Notes: generated from the letters alone by a model not told the origin. Positions 35,381 through 44,224 are shown, counted from the first letter of the stretch. The stretch: 64,000 nt of DNA from DATKPA01 sp051955985 (GCA_051955985.1 JBQCGD010000020.1:33330-97329); one strand, 5' to 3'. Numbers and translations: made by a program.

Positions 35381-36328
35381 ATGGCTGATGTCGAGCGCGT
35401 GGTGCGTCAATGGCTGGAAACGGATGCCGCGTTCGGCGTCTCCGAGGTTCCTCTGCCGCCGCGCCGGGGGGGAGCCGCGGAAGCGCCGGCGGCCACGGAG
35501 ACCACTGCAGCTCCGGCGCGGCCTGCACACGCGGCGCCCGCCACGCCTTCCGCGCGACCTGCGGCTCGGCCGGCGGCTGCGAAGCCCTCGCCGGCGCTGA
35601 TTCCTTCGGCCACCACTGGACCTGAATCGATGCCCCGCAAAAAAGCCGTCGTCGAAATGCCGGCCGCTCCCGCCGGCGACATTGCCGCCCTGCCGCCGAT
35701 CGCGCGCAAGCAGAAGGAAGCGGCATTGGCGAAGCTGCTCGAAGAAGTGAGCCACGCCTGCGGGCAGTACATCAACGACATCTCGACGCGCGTGGTCTTC
35801 GGCGAGGGAGATCCGGATGCGGAAATCCTGTTCGTCGGCGAAGGGCCTGGTGTCGAAGAAGACCGCACGGGCCGGCCTTTCGTGGGGCGGTCGGGGCAGT
35901 TGCTCGATAAGATGATCACGGCGATGGGGTTCAAACGCGATCCGAGTGGCGCCGGTGGGGGGGTGTACATCGCCAACGTGGTGAAGCTGCGCTGCGCGGA
36001 GCCGGACGAGACGACCGGGCGGTTGAAGGACCGTCCGCCCACGCCAGAGGAGGCGGCGCGCGGGCTGCCGGTGCTGCATCGGCAGATCGAAATCATCCGG
36101 CCGCGGGTGATCGTCACCCTGGGTGCGCCGGCGATCAAGTATCTCACCGGCACGACGGAGGGGGTGATGAAGATCCGCGGGAAATGGCATGCCTACCGCG
36201 GCATTCCGGTGATGCCGACGTATCACCCGAGCTTCCTGCTGCGGGCGTACACGGAAGAGAACCGCCGCAAGGTGTGGGATGATTTGAAGCTGGCGCTCTC
36301 GAAGACGAGCAAGCCGGCGAAGAAATAG
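35381..36328 (+). CDS. Uracil-DNA glycosylase family 4-like protein lacking the iron-sulfur cysteines
   Basis: A 315-residue protein with an Ala/Pro-rich N-terminal linker (residues about 25-85) and a C-terminal UDG family 4-like domain. Active-site motif 'GEGPGVEEDRTGRPFVGRSG' begins near residue 149; 'LGAPAIKYLTG' and 'MPTYHPSFLLR' (the H-P-S motif) follow. The four cysteines that bind [4Fe-4S] in family 4 enzymes are not there: the first pair is replaced by a lone C127, the 'KCRPP' cysteine is L203 (only C205 is nearby), and the last is a Gly/Leu region (ARGLPVLHRQI). It should remove uracil from DNA if active. Start ATG 35381. Confidence 0.85.
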   Translation: MADVERVVRQWLETDAAFGVSEVPLPPRRGGAAEAPAATETTAAPARPAHAAPATPSARPAARPAAAKPSPALIPSATTGPESMPRKKAVVEMPAAPAGDIAALPPIARKQKEAALAKLLEEVSHACGQYINDISTRVVFGEGDPDAEILFVGEGPGVEEDRTGRPFVGRSGQLLDKMITAMGFKRDPSGAGGGVYIANVVKLRCAEPDETTGRLKDRPPTPEEAARGLPVLHRQIEIIRPRVIVTLGAPAIKYLTGTTEGVMKIRGKWHAYRGIPVMPTYHPSFLLRAYTEENRRKVWDDLKLALSKTSKPAKK

Positions 36329-36381
36329 CTTTCAGTTGTTTTGCAGATTCGTGAGGGGTGCGGCGGGATTCGCATTGCCGG

Positions 36382-38202
36382 CTACACGCGCCGAACGTGC
36401 CCGGCGGTCTTCTGCCAGATGCCCACGTTGTACTGCGGTTCCTGGGTGGCGCCGTTCCCCGGCGCCTGGAACGTCGGCCCGCCCGGCGCATTCCCGGGAA
36501 CCGCCGGCGAGGGGAGCCGCCACGCCACGAATGCCCCGAGGATTCCCAGGAGGATCACGATGCCGATGATCACGCGCGTCAGCAGCATGCGCCGCCGGAA
36601 TTCCTTCACGGCGACGGGGTCGGTGGCCAGCGTGCGGAGCAGTTGCACCCGGTGATTCACGCTCGGGTGCATCCACCCGCGTTTTTCACGCGAGCGGTGC
36701 GTGATCTCCATCAGCGTGTCGAGCGAAGAGATGAAGACCTCCGTCCCCGCAATTTCCGGCGGCAGGGCGGAGTGCAGTGGCGGCGCTTTGAGAACGGGGG
36801 GACTTGCTTTCGCGGGAACCGCGCCGGCAACGGCGTCCGGACGCGCGTGGGGATACTCGCCGGCGACGTATTGCTGGACCGTGAGCACCGGCGGCGCGGC
36901 CGGCCTGGCATCCACGATCGAGGCGTCGAACTCCGAGGGGTCCGGCACTTCGGCGAGGGCGGCGGCGGGAATCGGCAGGCTTTCCGGCCGCGCGGCGAGC
37001 ACTTTCCCCATGTGCGTGGCCGCGAACCAGTCCGCCTGGTGCTCGAAGCGATGCGAGACAAACGAGAAGCCAAAGGTGAGAAAGAGGCCGACCAGCAGCA
37101 TCGTGACGATCAGCGCCCCGGTGTCGGGGCCGCCCAGGTGCGCGGCGGCAAAGGCGTTGACGCCGGCCGGCGAATAGGCCTCGAGGATGCCGGCGACGCC
37201 ACCCGCGAACGCCATCGCGCCAATCATCCCCCCGAGGTACCACAGGATGTGCCGGTGCACGCCGTGGCCGATTTCATGGGCGAAGACGGCCTCGATCTGC
37301 TGATCGGTGAGCTGCTCGAGAAGGGCGTCGGTCATCAGGAAATACCGGGCGAACCGCACCGGCCCGAGAATCGCCGCGTTCGTCACCTGGTTATGCGTCT
37401 TCCAGATCAGGATGTTGCGGAAGCGGATGTGGTACTGTCTGGCCATGGCATCGAGACGATTCCGCAGCGGCCCGCGCAGCGGCACCGTCGTCCAGATCCG
37501 CGTGATCAGCCACGGCACCATCAGCATCACCGCCACGAACGCGATCGCCGTCGCCACCTGCGGGGCATACGAAATGCGACCCTGCAGCGTGTCGCCGAGC
37601 CATTCCACGAAGCTCGCGATGGCGATCAGCACCAGCAGGTAAAAGTTGTGGCGGACCTGCATGGAAAGATACTTGGAGAGCGGGGGCATCGGGTGGGCGG
37701 GCAGGCCCTGCGCAAGGCGGTAGGGGAAGGAACGTTCGCGGATCACCGCCTCCAGCTCGTAATTCGCCGACCAGAACGCCAGCCAGGAGGCGAACGGCGG
37801 AATGAAAAAGAGCACCTCCGCCAGCATCGGCACTTTGCTGAAAAAGACGGTGTGGTTCAGCATGCCGGCGACGGCGGCGGACATCGGCAGCACGATCAGG
37901 TGCACCGCCACGATGGCGACAGTTGCCCAGCGGGACCAGGTCATCAGGTGATCAATGCCGTGCGAAACGTCCGCGGCGCTGGCGCTGGGAAGGTTGAGCT
38001 GCCGCACCGCCCGCCGGGTGCGCTGCCAGACGTAGGTCACCAGCGCGAGGTGGGTCAGCACGTACGAGAGCATCAGGAACGCGCTCATGGCGGGCGTCAG
38101 GTGCACGGGGCCCAGCACGCCGTGCCATCCCTGCGGCGAGTTCGCCAGGATCGCAGGAAGCCGAAGGAGGACCAGCAGAATAATGACTTGCAAGGGTGCC
38201 AT
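36382..38202 (-). CDS. M48 family membrane zinc metallopeptidase
   Basis: A 606-residue membrane protein. The N-terminal third carries four to five membrane helices. The catalytic zinc motif HEIGH is at residues 309-313 with the third ligand glutamate expected in 'HRFEHQADWFAA', as in HtpX/Ste24-type M48 peptidases. A long Pro/Ala-rich C-terminal region and a last membrane helix (about residue 550) follow. It probably degrades damaged membrane proteins. The C-terminal 130 residues are unusual for the family. Confidence 0.88.
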   Translation of the reverse strand: MAPLQVIILLVLLRLPAILANSPQGWHGVLGPVHLTPAMSAFLMLSYVLTHLALVTYVWQRTRRAVRQLNLPSASAADVSHGIDHLMTWSRWATVAIVAVHLIVLPMSAAVAGMLNHTVFFSKVPMLAEVLFFIPPFASWLAFWSANYELEAVIRERSFPYRLAQGLPAHPMPPLSKYLSMQVRHNFYLLVLIAIASFVEWLGDTLQGRISYAPQVATAIAFVAVMLMVPWLITRIWTTVPLRGPLRNRLDAMARQYHIRFRNILIWKTHNQVTNAAILGPVRFARYFLMTDALLEQLTDQQIEAVFAHEIGHGVHRHILWYLGGMIGAMAFAGGVAGILEAYSPAGVNAFAAAHLGGPDTGALIVTMLLVGLFLTFGFSFVSHRFEHQADWFAATHMGKVLAARPESLPIPAAALAEVPDPSEFDASIVDARPAAPPVLTVQQYVAGEYPHARPDAVAGAVPAKASPPVLKAPPLHSALPPEIAGTEVFISSLDTLMEITHRSREKRGWMHPSVNHRVQLLRTLATDPVAVKEFRRRMLLTRVIIGIVILLGILGAFVAWRLPSPAVPGNAPGGPTFQAPGNGATQEPQYNVGIWQKTAGHVRRV

Positions 38203-38490
38203 GCTGCTTAAGGATATCGGGGAGAGGGGCGGGTTGCGTGATTTTGTGATGTCGCGAATGCAAAAGTTTTTGCGAGCCGGCGGCAGGGAGGTTCGGCCAG
38301 GGGGGGTGAACTCCGGGGGCTCCGGCAGGGTGGCACGGCGTCAACACGGGGCGGGGGCGACAATACGCGTGATGTTTTGCGACGCACCTATGTTGTCTTT
38401 TCGCAACACCCGGCACACCCCTTACGACCGTCCGCCCGGCTCGCGGACCGGGGCGTGATAAAAAATGCGGTATCAGTATCGCCGCTGCCG

Positions 38491-38512
38491 GTTTGCGGAA
38501 ATGTTGGCAAAC
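38491..38512. promoter_or_regulatory. Dyad GTTTGC-N10-GCAAAC upstream of the sigma-54 promoter
   Basis: A perfect six-base dyad centred about 32 bases before the -24 element. It is a candidate activator-binding site, closer to the promoter than is usual for NtrC-type enhancers. Confidence 0.5.
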
Positions 38513-38532
38513 TGTTTACGTCGGCAGGACCA

Positions 38533-38548
38533 TGGCACTGCCCTTGCA
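38533..38548 (+). promoter_or_regulatory. Sigma-54 (RpoN)-type -24/-12 promoter
   Basis: TGGCAC (38533-38538), five bases, TTGCA (38544-38548): an exact match to the consensus TGGCAC-N5-TTGCW. The predicted transcript start near 38559 gives a leader of about 78 bases to ATG 38637. Confidence 0.7.
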
Positions 38549-38636
38549 AGATGTTTAGCAGAGTCACCCACACACCCTCGAGAGAGAACCTCAGCCGTGA
38601 GGTAGAGAGACCCGGGTGACCTTACAGGAGCGGGCC

Positions 38637-38909
38637 ATGGACGAAACCACCTTCCAGACCAAACTGGCGGAACTCATGGGCGAAATTTCCACCTTGCCCG
38701 AATCCGAACGCGGCAAGCTCGAGAACCTCGCCAAGGAAACCCAGGAACGCCATCAGCAGCTCAAAAAGAGCATCAACTCCCTCCAGGAATCGCTCGACTG
38801 GCTGCGCTTGAGCGTCAAGTACCTCGTCTTCGATCTTGAAGCCACCCGCCGCGAAAACACCTACCTCCGCCAGATGCTGGAATCCAATTCCGAAGAAGGC
38901 GGCAACTAA
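38637..38909 (+). CDS. Small coiled-coil protein
   Basis: A 90-residue, strongly charged helical protein with heptad-like repeats ('LENLAKETQERHQQLKKSIN', 'RRENTYLRQMLESN'), consistent with a coiled coil. No signal peptide, membrane segment or cysteine. I do not recognise it. ATG 38637 has GGAG seven bases upstream. It is preceded by a sigma-54-type promoter and followed by a structured untranslated region and a strong terminator, so it forms a monocistronic, probably tightly controlled unit. Confidence 0.8.
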   Translation: MDETTFQTKLAELMGEISTLPESERGKLENLAKETQERHQQLKKSINSLQESLDWLRLSVKYLVFDLEATRRENTYLRQMLESNSEEGGN

Positions 38910-39024
38910 ACCACAAGAGGCAGTTCCGCACGCCGCTGGCCCGGGCTCGTACAGCCGTGGCAGCCTGATGCGTGCAGGAGGAGACCACCCGCTCGCACAG
39001 GGGTGGTCAGAGCTCCGATCAGGG
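38910..39024 (+). ncRNA. Structured 3' region, possible small RNA
   Basis: Between the stop codon and a strong terminator lie 115 bases containing the hairpin GACCACCC (38983-38990) / GGGTGGTC (39001-39008). It does not match tmRNA, SRP RNA or 6S RNA that I can recognise. It could be a 3'-UTR-derived RNA or only a structured tail. Confidence 0.3.
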
Positions 39025-39066
39025 TGAGCGAGGGCGGTTCGGTCCAACCGCCCTCGCTCAATTTTT
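39025..39066 (+). terminator. Strong intrinsic terminator after the coiled-coil gene
   Basis: A perfect 15-base stem, TGAGCGAGGGCGGTT and AACCGCCCTCGCTCA (39025-39039 with 39046-39060), then ATTTTT. Confidence 0.92.
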
Positions 39067-39093
39067 GCCCCCACGGCACCCCGAGCCTATAGT
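39065..39093 (+). promoter_or_regulatory. Sigma-70-type promoter of ackA-xfp
   Basis: TTGCCC (39065-39070), 17 bases, TATAGT (39088-39093), overlapping the tail of the preceding terminator. Two dyads follow directly. Confidence 0.6.
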
Positions 39094-39122
39094 GCGAGCA
39101 TTCGCTTGTTGCGAACATTCGC
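39094..39122. promoter_or_regulatory. Tandem GCGARCATTCGC dyads in the ackA leader
   Basis: GCGAGCATTCGC (39094-39105) and GCGAACATTCGC (39111-39122), 17 bases apart centre to centre, just downstream of the -10 element. They look like a pair of operator sites for a dimeric repressor; a leader hairpin is the alternative. Confidence 0.55.
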
Positions 39123-39136
39123 TCGGGGGCTTCGAC

Positions 39137-40357
39137 GTGGGCAACTGCATCCTCACCATCAACGGCGGCTCCTCGTCGATCAAGTTCGCCCTCTTCGACG
39201 CCGCCGCCAGCGACAAGCGCCTCCTCACCGGCAGCATCGAACGCATCGGCGCCCCCAACGCAAAACTCGCCGCCAAATCCGCCGACGGATCCCCCCTCAA
39301 CGCCACGCTCTCCCCCGACAACGCCCGCGACCACCGCGCCGCCGCCAGAGAACTCATTGCGTGGCTGACCCGCCAGATCGGCCAGCAAAAAATCGTCGGC
39401 ATCGGCCACCGCGTCGTCCACGGCGGCCTCCATCTCACGAAGCACCAGCCCATCACTCCGGAACTCGTCGCAGAACTCCGCCGCACCCAGCCCCTCGACC
39501 TCGCCCACCTCCCGCGCGAAATCGCCCTCATCGAAACCTTCCAGGAACAATTCCCGCCCGGCTCCGGCGTGATCCAGATCGCCTGCTTCGACACCGCCTT
39601 CCATCACAACCTCCCCCGCGTCGCCCAGCTCTTCCCCATCCCCCGCAAGCACCTCGACGCCGGCATCCGCCGCTTCGGTTTCCACGGCCTCTCCTACACC
39701 TACCTGCTGCGCGAGCTCCAGAAAATTGCCCCGCAGGAAGCCGCCGGCAAGGTCATCTTCGCCCACCTCGGCTCCGGCGCCTCCATGGCCGCCGTCCACA
39801 ACGGGCAACCCATCGACACCACCATGGCCTTCACCCCCACCGCCGGCATCGTCATGGGCACGCGCCCCGGCGATATCGACCCCGGCCTCCTCGTCTACCT
39901 CCTCCGCGTCGAAAAAATCTCCGCCGAGCAGATGGACGACTACATCTCCAACAAGTGCGGCCTCCTCGGCGTCTCGGGAACCAGCGCCGACATCCGCGAC
40001 CTCCAGGCCGCCGCCCCCGACGACCCCCGCGCCCAGGACGCCCTCAACCTCTTCTGCTACACCGCCACCAAGGCCATCGCCTCCCTCGCTTCCACCATGA
40101 ACGGCCTCGACGCCCTCATCTTTTCCGCCGGCATCGGCGAACACGACCCTGCCATCCGCGCCCGGATCTGCCAAAACCTCCAATTCCTCGGCCTCACCCT
40201 CGACGAACCGAAAAATACCTCAAACGCCGCCGTCATCTCCTCCTCCCAAAGCCGCATCAAAATCCGAATAATCCCTACGGACGAAGAACTTATCATCGCG
40301 CAAACTGTCGCATCCTTCGTGAAACAGGAACCCAAACAACAGCAACTACAGCAATAG
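39137..40357 (+). CDS. ackA: Acetate/propionate kinase
   Basis: A 406-residue ASKHA-fold kinase that converts acetyl phosphate and ADP to acetate and ATP. It has the N-terminal phosphate loop 'CILTINGGSSSIKFALF', 'GIGHRVVHGG', 'CFDTAFHHNLP', 'RRFGFHGLSY', 'AHLGSGASMAAV' and 'FSAGIGEHDP'. GTG 39137 is the start: the fold begins there and GGGGG lies seven bases upstream. The phosphoketolase gene follows 72 bases later, so acetyl phosphate made by phosphoketolase yields ATP here. The gap carries a CCTTCGTG word repeat. Confidence 0.95.
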   Translation: MGNCILTINGGSSSIKFALFDAAASDKRLLTGSIERIGAPNAKLAAKSADGSPLNATLSPDNARDHRAAARELIAWLTRQIGQQKIVGIGHRVVHGGLHLTKHQPITPELVAELRRTQPLDLAHLPREIALIETFQEQFPPGSGVIQIACFDTAFHHNLPRVAQLFPIPRKHLDAGIRRFGFHGLSYTYLLRELQKIAPQEAAGKVIFAHLGSGASMAAVHNGQPIDTTMAFTPTAGIVMGTRPGDIDPGLLVYLLRVEKISAEQMDDYISNKCGLLGVSGTSADIRDLQAAAPDDPRAQDALNLFCYTATKAIASLASTMNGLDALIFSAGIGEHDPAIRARICQNLQFLGLTLDEPKNTSNAAVISSSQSRIKIRIIPTDEELIIAQTVASFVKQEPKQQQLQQ

Positions 40358-40360
40358 AAA

Positions 40361-40392
40361 TGTCTTCGTGGTCCTTCGTGCCTTCGTGTTGA
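40361..40392. repeat. CTTCGTG word repeat between ackA and xfp
   Basis: cttcgtggtccttcgtgcct continues as tcgtgttgac. It is the inverse-complement style of the ACGAAG words at 1929-1958. Confidence 0.65.
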
Positions 40393-40429
40393 CGTCCCCC
40401 GCCCGCTCAGAATGGAAGGAAGGTGCACA

Positions 40430-42790
40430 ATGCCCGAACAACTCCCCCCCGACCTCCTCAAAAAAATGGATGCCTACTGGCGCGCCGCCAACTACCTCTC
40501 CGTCGGACAGATCTACCTCTACGACAACCCCCTCCTCCGCGAACCCCTCAAACTCGACGACGTCAAAAAACGCCTCCTCGGCCACTGGGGCACCACGCCC
40601 GGCCAGAACTTCGTCTACGTCCACCTCAACCGCATCATCAAACAACACGACCTCGACATGATCTACATCTCCGGCCCCGGCCACGGCGGCCCCGCCCTCG
40701 TCGCCAACACCTACCTCGAAGGCACCTACTCCGAAATCTACCCCTCCATCACCCAGGACGAACGCGGCATGAAAAAACTCTTCCGCCAGTTCTCCTTCCC
40801 CGGCGGTATCCCCTCCCACGTCGCCCCCGAAACCCCCGGCTCCATCCACGAGGGCGGCGAGCTCGGCTACTCCCTCTCCCATGCCTTCGGCGCCGTCTTT
40901 GACAACCCCAACCTGATCGTCGCCTGCGTCGTCGGCGATGGCGAAGCCGAAACCGGCCCCCTCGCCACCGCCTGGCACTCCAACAAGTTCCTCGACCCCG
41001 TCACCGACGGCGCCGTCCTCCCCATCCTCCACCTCAACGGCTACAAGATCGCCAACCCCACCATCTTCGCCCGCATCCCCCGCAAGGAACTCGAACAATT
41101 CTTCCACGGCTGCGGCTGGGAACCGCACTTCGTCGAAGGCGACGACCCCGCCAAAATGCACCCCCTCATGGCCGAAACCCTCGACAAGGCCCTCGCCAAA
41201 ATCCACCACATCCAGCACGAAGCCCGCAAAAACAAAAACCCCGCCCGCCCCTGCTGGCCCGTCATCATCCTCATCTCCCCCAAGGGCTGGACCGGCCCAA
41301 AAGTCGTCGACGGCCAACAAGTCGAAGGCACCTTCCGCGCCCACCAGGTCCCCCTCTCCGAGCCCGGCAAAAACCCCGAACACCTCAAACTCCTTGAAGC
41401 CTGGATGAAAAGCTACAAGCCCGAAGAACTCTTCGACCAGAACGGCACGCTCAAACCCGAACTCGCGGAACTCGCCCCCACCGGCGCCCGCCGCATGGGC
41501 GCCAATCCCCACGCCAACGGCGGCATCCTCCTTAAAGACCTTCGCCTTCCCGACTTCCGCGATTACGCCGTCAAGGTCGAAAAGCCCGGATCCGTCGATG
41601 CCGCCGACACCGCCGAGCTCGGCAAATACCTCCGCGACGTCATCAAACAAAACCTCGACCAGAAAAACTTCCGCATCTTCGGCCCCGATGAAACCATCTC
41701 CAACCGCCTCACCGCCGTCTTCCAGGCCACCCAGCGCCAGTGGGATGCGGAGACCAAACCCAACGACGAATACCTCGCCCCCCAGGGCCGCGTGATGGAA
41801 GTCCTCTCCGAACACCAGTGCGAAGGGTGGCTCGAAGGCTACCTCCTCACCGGCCGCCACGGCCTCTTCAACTGCTACGAAGCCTTCATCCACATCGTCG
41901 ATTCCATGTTCAACCAGCACGCCAAGTGGCTCAAGGTCACCCTCAACATCCCGTGGCGCCGCAAAATCGCCTCCCTCAATTACCTCCTCGCCTCCCACGT
42001 CTGGCGGCAGGACCACAACGGCTTCACCCACCAGGACCCCGGCTTCATCGACCACGCCGTCAACAAAAAAGCCGAGATCGTCCGCGTCTATCTCCCGCCG
42101 GATGCCAACTGCCTCCTCTCCGTCATGGACCACTGCCTCCGCTCCCGCCAATACGTCAACATTGTCGTCGCCGGAAAACACCCCGCGCCCCAGTGGCTCG
42201 ACATGGAATCCGCCGCCCATCACTGCGCCGCCGGCATCGGCATCTGGGAATGGGCCTCCAACGACAAAGGGTATGAGCCCGATGTCGTCATGGGCTGCGC
42301 CGGCGATGTCCCCACCCTCGAAACCCTCGCCGCCGTCTCCCTCCTCCGTGCGGCCCTCCCCGAACTCAAAATCCGCGTCGTCAACGTCGTCGATCTCATG
42401 AAACTTCAGCCCGCCTCGGAACACCCCCACGGCCTGACCGACAAAGACTTTGATGTCCTCTTCACGAAGGACAAGCCCGTCATCTTCGCCTACCACGGAT
42501 ACCCCTGGCTCATCCACCGCCTCACCTATCGCCGCACCAACCACCACAACCTGCACGTCCGCGGCTACAAGGAGGAAGGCACCATCACCACCCCCTTCGA
42601 CATGGCCGTCCTCAACGACATGGACCGCTTCCACCTCGCCAGCGACGTCATCGACCGCCTCCCCCAACTCGGCGCCAAGGCCGCCTACCTGAAGCAAGCC
42701 CTTCGCGACAAACTCCTCATCCACCGCGAATACATCGACAAGTACGGCGAAGACATGCCCGAAGTCCGCAACTGGCGCTGGAAGGCATAA
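40430..42790 (+). CDS. xfp: Xylulose-5-phosphate/fructose-6-phosphate phosphoketolase
   Basis: A 786-residue thiamine-diphosphate enzyme, the usual family length. It cleaves xylulose 5-phosphate (and often fructose 6-phosphate) with phosphate to acetyl phosphate and an aldose phosphate. Recognisable blocks are 'ISGPGHGGPALVANTYLEGT', 'SHVAPETPGSIHEGGELGYS', 'VVGDGEAETGPLATAWHSNK' (the ThDP GDG motif), 'ILHLNGYKIANPT' and 'FAYHGYPWLIHRLTYRR'. ATG 40430 follows AGGAAGGTG. It is the second gene of the ackA-xfp pair. Confidence 0.97.
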   Translation: MPEQLPPDLLKKMDAYWRAANYLSVGQIYLYDNPLLREPLKLDDVKKRLLGHWGTTPGQNFVYVHLNRIIKQHDLDMIYISGPGHGGPALVANTYLEGTYSEIYPSITQDERGMKKLFRQFSFPGGIPSHVAPETPGSIHEGGELGYSLSHAFGAVFDNPNLIVACVVGDGEAETGPLATAWHSNKFLDPVTDGAVLPILHLNGYKIANPTIFARIPRKELEQFFHGCGWEPHFVEGDDPAKMHPLMAETLDKALAKIHHIQHEARKNKNPARPCWPVIILISPKGWTGPKVVDGQQVEGTFRAHQVPLSEPGKNPEHLKLLEAWMKSYKPEELFDQNGTLKPELAELAPTGARRMGANPHANGGILLKDLRLPDFRDYAVKVEKPGSVDAADTAELGKYLRDVIKQNLDQKNFRIFGPDETISNRLTAVFQATQRQWDAETKPNDEYLAPQGRVMEVLSEHQCEGWLEGYLLTGRHGLFNCYEAFIHIVDSMFNQHAKWLKVTLNIPWRRKIASLNYLLASHVWRQDHNGFTHQDPGFIDHAVNKKAEIVRVYLPPDANCLLSVMDHCLRSRQYVNIVVAGKHPAPQWLDMESAAHHCAAGIGIWEWASNDKGYEPDVVMGCAGDVPTLETLAAVSLLRAALPELKIRVVNVVDLMKLQPASEHPHGLTDKDFDVLFTKDKPVIFAYHGYPWLIHRLTYRRTNHHNLHVRGYKEEGTITTPFDMAVLNDMDRFHLASDVIDRLPQLGAKAAYLKQALRDKLLIHREYIDKYGEDMPEVRNWRWKA

Positions 42791-42815
42791 AGTACGCGAG
42801 CCAAAATCGGGTCCC

Positions 42816-42850
42816 ATGCTTCTGACCCCAACCTCGGGGGTCAGAAGCAT
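42816..42850. terminator. Long perfect hairpin after xfp
   Basis: ATGCTTCTGACCCC (42816-42829) pairs with GGGGTCAGAAGCAT (42837-42850) around a seven-base loop. No T-run follows, so it may be a dispersed palindrome or a 3' end-stabilising hairpin. Nothing coding is seen in the rest of 42791-43035. Confidence 0.6.
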
Positions 42851-43035
42851 GCCGCATTGATCCGCAAAAACATCCTGCACCCGTTCCAAGAGAATCTCCC
42901 TCCCGTTCCCCATCTCCCACACCTCCAAACAAATCTCCCAAACTTATAACCCCCAAAAATTGCACACTCCCCTCCCGCTCTTAAAATCCCCCAGGTGACA
43001 TTTCTCCTTCCGCCATCCCAGCAAGGGCCCAAATC

Positions 43036-44211
43036 ATGCATCGCTCCCTCTTTATCGCAACCCTCCTCGCCCTCCCCCTCTCCGCCCACGCCACCGACTA
43101 CTGGGTCAACCCCGCCGCCGCCGCCAACACCCCCAACACCTACACCACCGTCCAGGCCGCCCTCTCCGACGTCCCCCCCGGCACCGCCGACAACCCCTCA
43201 CGCATCTTCATCTCCCCCGGCACCTACACCGAACACCTCACTCTCGCCAAAAACAAATCCTTCATCGATCTCATCGGCATCGACCCCGACCCCTCCAAAA
43301 CCGTCCTCACCTACAACCTCAACGCCACCTCCCCGAAATCCGCCGGCAGCGGAAACGTCGGCACCACCGGCAGCACCTCCTTCACCATCAGCGGCAGCAA
43401 CTTCACCGCCGCCAACATCACCTTCGCCAACTCCACCCCCTTTGGCGTCGCACAGGCCGTCGCCGTCAAAACCATGGGCGACGAAGACGCCTTCCAGAAT
43501 TGCCGCTTCCTCGGCTTCCAGGACACCCTCTACACCACCTACGGCCGCTCCTACTTCTCCAACTGCTACATCACCGGCTCCGTCGATTTCATCTTCGGCA
43601 ACGGCACCGCCGTCTTCGACCACTGCACCATCAACAGCTCCCACCCGGGCTACACCACCGCCGCAAACACCGCCGCCAAAACCGCCGTCGGCCTGGTCAT
43701 CATGAACTCCACCCTCACCGCGCAGGACCCCGGCGCCCCCGCGAACGGCGTCTACCTCGGCCGCCCCTGGCAGTTCAACTCCGGCAGCTACGCCAGCGCG
43801 ATCTTCCTCAATGACAAAATCGGGCCCCACGTCGCCCCCTCCCTCTGGAACACCTGGAGCTCCACCAACACCAACCCCGCCGGCGACACCCGCTACGCCC
43901 AGTACAACCTCACCGATCTCGACGGAAAACCCCTCGACCCCGCCAAATTCGCCCCTTGGTCCCACACCCTCACCGCCGAACAGGCCGCCAAACTCACCCT
44001 CCCCAACATCTTCGGCCCCGCCAGTTTCTGGAACAACGCCGAATGGGGCGTCGGCGGCGCCCTCTGGGGTCCCGTCAACAAGCCCGACACCTCCGGCGTC
44101 ACCAAGCCCATCACCGAGACCACCTACACCGACTGGCCCCTCGGCGGAACCTGGGACCCCTCCACCCAATTCAAAACCCTCTCCACCTCGCAACCCACCT
44201 CCCAAAAATAA
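43036..44211 (+). CDS. Pectinesterase (carbohydrate esterase family 8)
   Basis: A 391-residue secreted right-handed beta-helix enzyme that removes methyl groups from pectin. The signal peptide is MHRSLFIATLLALPLSAHA. Catalytic residues are in place: D163 (GFQDTLY), D184 (GSVDFIFG), 21 residues apart as in the Erwinia enzyme, and R243 (LGRPW). The C-terminal 60 residues are Thr/Pro-rich and not typical. The downstream beta-helix protein and the GH28 further along support pectin use. The SD is weak. Confidence 0.93.
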   Translation: MHRSLFIATLLALPLSAHATDYWVNPAAAANTPNTYTTVQAALSDVPPGTADNPSRIFISPGTYTEHLTLAKNKSFIDLIGIDPDPSKTVLTYNLNATSPKSAGSGNVGTTGSTSFTISGSNFTAANITFANSTPFGVAQAVAVKTMGDEDAFQNCRFLGFQDTLYTTYGRSYFSNCYITGSVDFIFGNGTAVFDHCTINSSHPGYTTAANTAAKTAVGLVIMNSTLTAQDPGAPANGVYLGRPWQFNSGSYASAIFLNDKIGPHVAPSLWNTWSSTNTNPAGDTRYAQYNLTDLDGKPLDPAKFAPWSHTLTAEQAAKLTLPNIFGPASFWNNAEWGVGGALWGPVNKPDTSGVTKPITETTYTDWPLGGTWDPSTQFKTLSTSQPTSQK

Positions 44212-44224
44212 CGCAGCATCCAAC

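Larger units (their letters stand above)
38203..38636. promoter_or_regulatory. 434-base regulatory gap between the M48 and coiled-coil genes
   Basis: No gene is seen. It contains a sigma-54-type promoter, an activator-like dyad at 38491-38512, a second dyad (TTGCGA at 38377 and TCGCAA at 38401) and the leader hairpin ACCTCA-gccg-TGAGGT. The + strand composition switches from G-rich (left of it) to C-rich (right of it) here. Confidence 0.6.

Noticed and set aside
38203..38636. dif site at the strand-bias switch
   Set aside because: No sequence close to the known XerC/XerD site pattern was recognisable by eye.
38910..39024. SRP RNA, 6S RNA or tmRNA in the structured region
   Set aside because: The SRP GGUCAGG/GGAAGGAAGCAGCC core, the 6S bubble layout and the tmRNA tRNA-like ends are absent.
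40346..42928. 860-residue open frame opposite phosphoketolase
   Set aside because: Antisense shadow of xfp with biased composition and no recognisable motif.
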